Virus record (IMG/VR): IMGVR_UViG_3300028835_000118
Coordinates: 1-60,441 of that record
Length of the DNA stretch: 60,441 bases
Strand: one strand, 5' to 3'
DNA from: a virus
Shown: positions 59,617 to 60,441 of the stretch, piece by piece
Layout: each line of letters starts with the position of its first letter
Numbering within the stretch: position 1 is the stretch's first letter
Notes under the pieces: generated by a model
Told to the model about the DNA's origin: nothing
What the model saw: only the letters and a program-made list of their open reading frames with translations
The model's database searches: none
Program-made: the position numbers and the translations under genes

Positions 59617-59708
59617 TATTTATTTTCTTTAGTCCATAATACTAATAGTCCCCATCCGATAAATTGGACAACTACTATTGCTAACATTGTTTGTTCAAAG
59701 GAGCTCAT
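59616..59708 (-). CDS. 30-aa single-span membrane peptide
   Basis: MSSFEQTMLAIVVVQFIGW with a hydrophobic helix (about 8-26) and a basic tail. Starts 1 nt after the GroEL stop and its TAA overlaps the SET ATG (TAATG). Unknown; in the chaperone operon. Confidence 0.6.
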   Translation of the reverse strand: MSSFEQTMLAIVVVQFIGWGLLVLWTKENK

Positions 59709-60441
59709 TTATTTTTTTTGTCTATGCATAGTTATAATAGCATTAGTGGATAGCAGAGTTATTGCAACACTAATTGCATTTTGTAAAGCTGACCTAGTTA
59801 CTTTAACCGGGTCAATCACTCCCATACTAATCATATCTCCCCACTCTTCGTTCTTAACATCATATCCTTGTCCCCATTCTAAATCATCTTCCTTTTCATA
59901 TAGGTAACTATCTCTACCTGCATTATTCAAAATCTGTACTAGAGGTGTCTTTAAAGCACGACCTAAAATTGCGTAAGCAATTTTTCGAGCCGAATTTTTT
60001 AAGGACATAGATTTATCTTCATACTCTAATCCTAGATAATATAAAGACAATCCACCTCCCGGAAGTATACCTTCTTCAAGAGCAGACTTAACAGCACATA
60101 CTGCATCGTCCACTCTATCGTACAACTCTTTCTGTTCTAGGTCGGTGTTACCACCAACATGGATTACACCTATACCACCTGTAAGCGAAGCTATTCTTTT
60201 CTCAATAAAGTTTTTAAGTGCTTTATCTTGAGTTGCCTCATGCTGTACCCATAGGTCATTTACTCTTTCATCAATAGCCTCTTGGTTTTCTGCAGCCTCA
60301 TCTTTAATGACGATACTTGAGTCACGCCCAACTATCACCTTGGAACAATGACCCAAGTCGCCAAAGTTTATTAGGCTTAAGTCATCTCCTGTTTCACCAC
60401 TAAAGTATTTAGCTCCTACTGACAAAGCTATGTCTTGCATT
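59709..60441 (-). CDS. groEL: Chaperonin GroEL, C-terminal part (right copy, joins position 1)
   Basis: Encodes the apical end and second equatorial part: CAVKSALEEGILPGGGLSL (matching GroEL AVEEGVVAGGG) and DDAV with the ATP-hydrolysis Asp. No GGM tail; it ends ITMHRQKK. The last 136 bases here repeat positions 1-136, so the complete gene is 999..1 followed by 60305..59709. Confidence 0.95.
   Translation of the reverse strand, partial: MQDIALSVGAKYFSGETGDDLSLINFGDLGHCSKVIVGRDSSIVIKDEAAENQEAIDERVNDLWVQHEATQDKALKNFIEKRIASLTGGIGVIHVGGNTDLEQKELYDRVDDAVCAVKSALEEGILPGGGLSLYYLGLEYEDKSMSLKNSARKIAYAILGRALKTPLVQILNNAGRDSYLYEKEDDLEWGQGYDVKNEEWGDMISMGVIDPVKVTRSALQNAISVAITLLSTNAIITMHRQKK
60306..60441. 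repeat. Right copy of the 136-bp terminal redundancy
   Basis: Identical to 1-136; see the left copy. Shows the ends belong together. Confidence 0.95.

Noticed and set aside
1-60441. CRISPR array or transposon
   Set aside because: No regularly spaced identical repeats with unique spacers and no transposase or terminal inverted repeats were seen.

Overview
The window is one closed phage genome. The first 136 bases recur exactly as the last 136 (60306-60441), and the groEL reading frame continues through the junction, so the unique length is about 60,305 bp. Tail and head genes (terminase, portal, scaffold, capsid, ring and nozzle proteins, giant internal proteins, no tail sheath or tape measure) indicate a podovirus-type phage. 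Promoter boxes of the form TAnnTTTG, AT-rich leaders and the types of small proteins point to a host in Bacteroidota, probably a flavobacterium. No integrase, repressor, DNA polymerase or RNA polymerase was recognised, so it looks lytic and dependent on host polymerases.

Layout. (1) 1.3 kb leftwards across the junction to 58.9 kb, minus strand: a chaperone operon with an 86-aa protein, GroEL (531 aa), a 30-aa membrane peptide, a SET-domain protein, a 43-aa protein and a GroES-like protein. (2) 1.3-2.3 kb: a non-coding control region with 11-bp iterons, C-rich repeats and an early promoter. (3) 2.3-12.4 kb, plus strand: early operon. It begins with an apparent hammerhead ribozyme, an ArdC-like antirestriction protein, and a run of small genes separated by tRNA-like structures. 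These include an initiator-type tRNA-Met, a related tRNA with a long insertion, and two 42-nt elements reduced to acceptor and T arm. Many small unknown proteins follow, then a DUF1599 protein, a DnaA-domain-IV-like protein, a probable annealing protein, an exonuclease and an SSB-like protein, ending at a strong terminator. (4) 12.5-19.1 kb, plus: a second copy of the iteron element, then primase-helicase, SF2 helicase, VRR-NUC and HNH nucleases, and a second DnaA-domain-IV-like protein. (5) 58.5 kb down to 19.1 kb, minus: late genes in many short units, several headed by promoters, carrying structural proteins, an S74 tail fibre, a lysis cassette (holin, amidase, TM/coiled-coil protein) with a phage-encoded outer-membrane barrel and a cysteine-less thioredoxin-like protein, the packaging genes, and a 2946-aa polyvalent virion protein. 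(6) 58.5-58.9 kb, plus: a lone winged-helix-like protein divergent from the late genes.

The most striking feature is the RNA architecture of 2.3-6.1 kb. A self-cleaving ribozyme followed by six tRNA-like elements sits in almost every gap between early genes, and five of the six are followed directly by CTAA and an AT-rich leader ending near ATATAACTATG. I infer a tRNA-punctuation scheme like that of mitochondria, in which RNase P/Z and a ribozyme would cut one early transcript into single-gene messages. A second theme is the chaperone set: GroEL, GroES, and a third protein that looks like two GroES-like halves in tandem.
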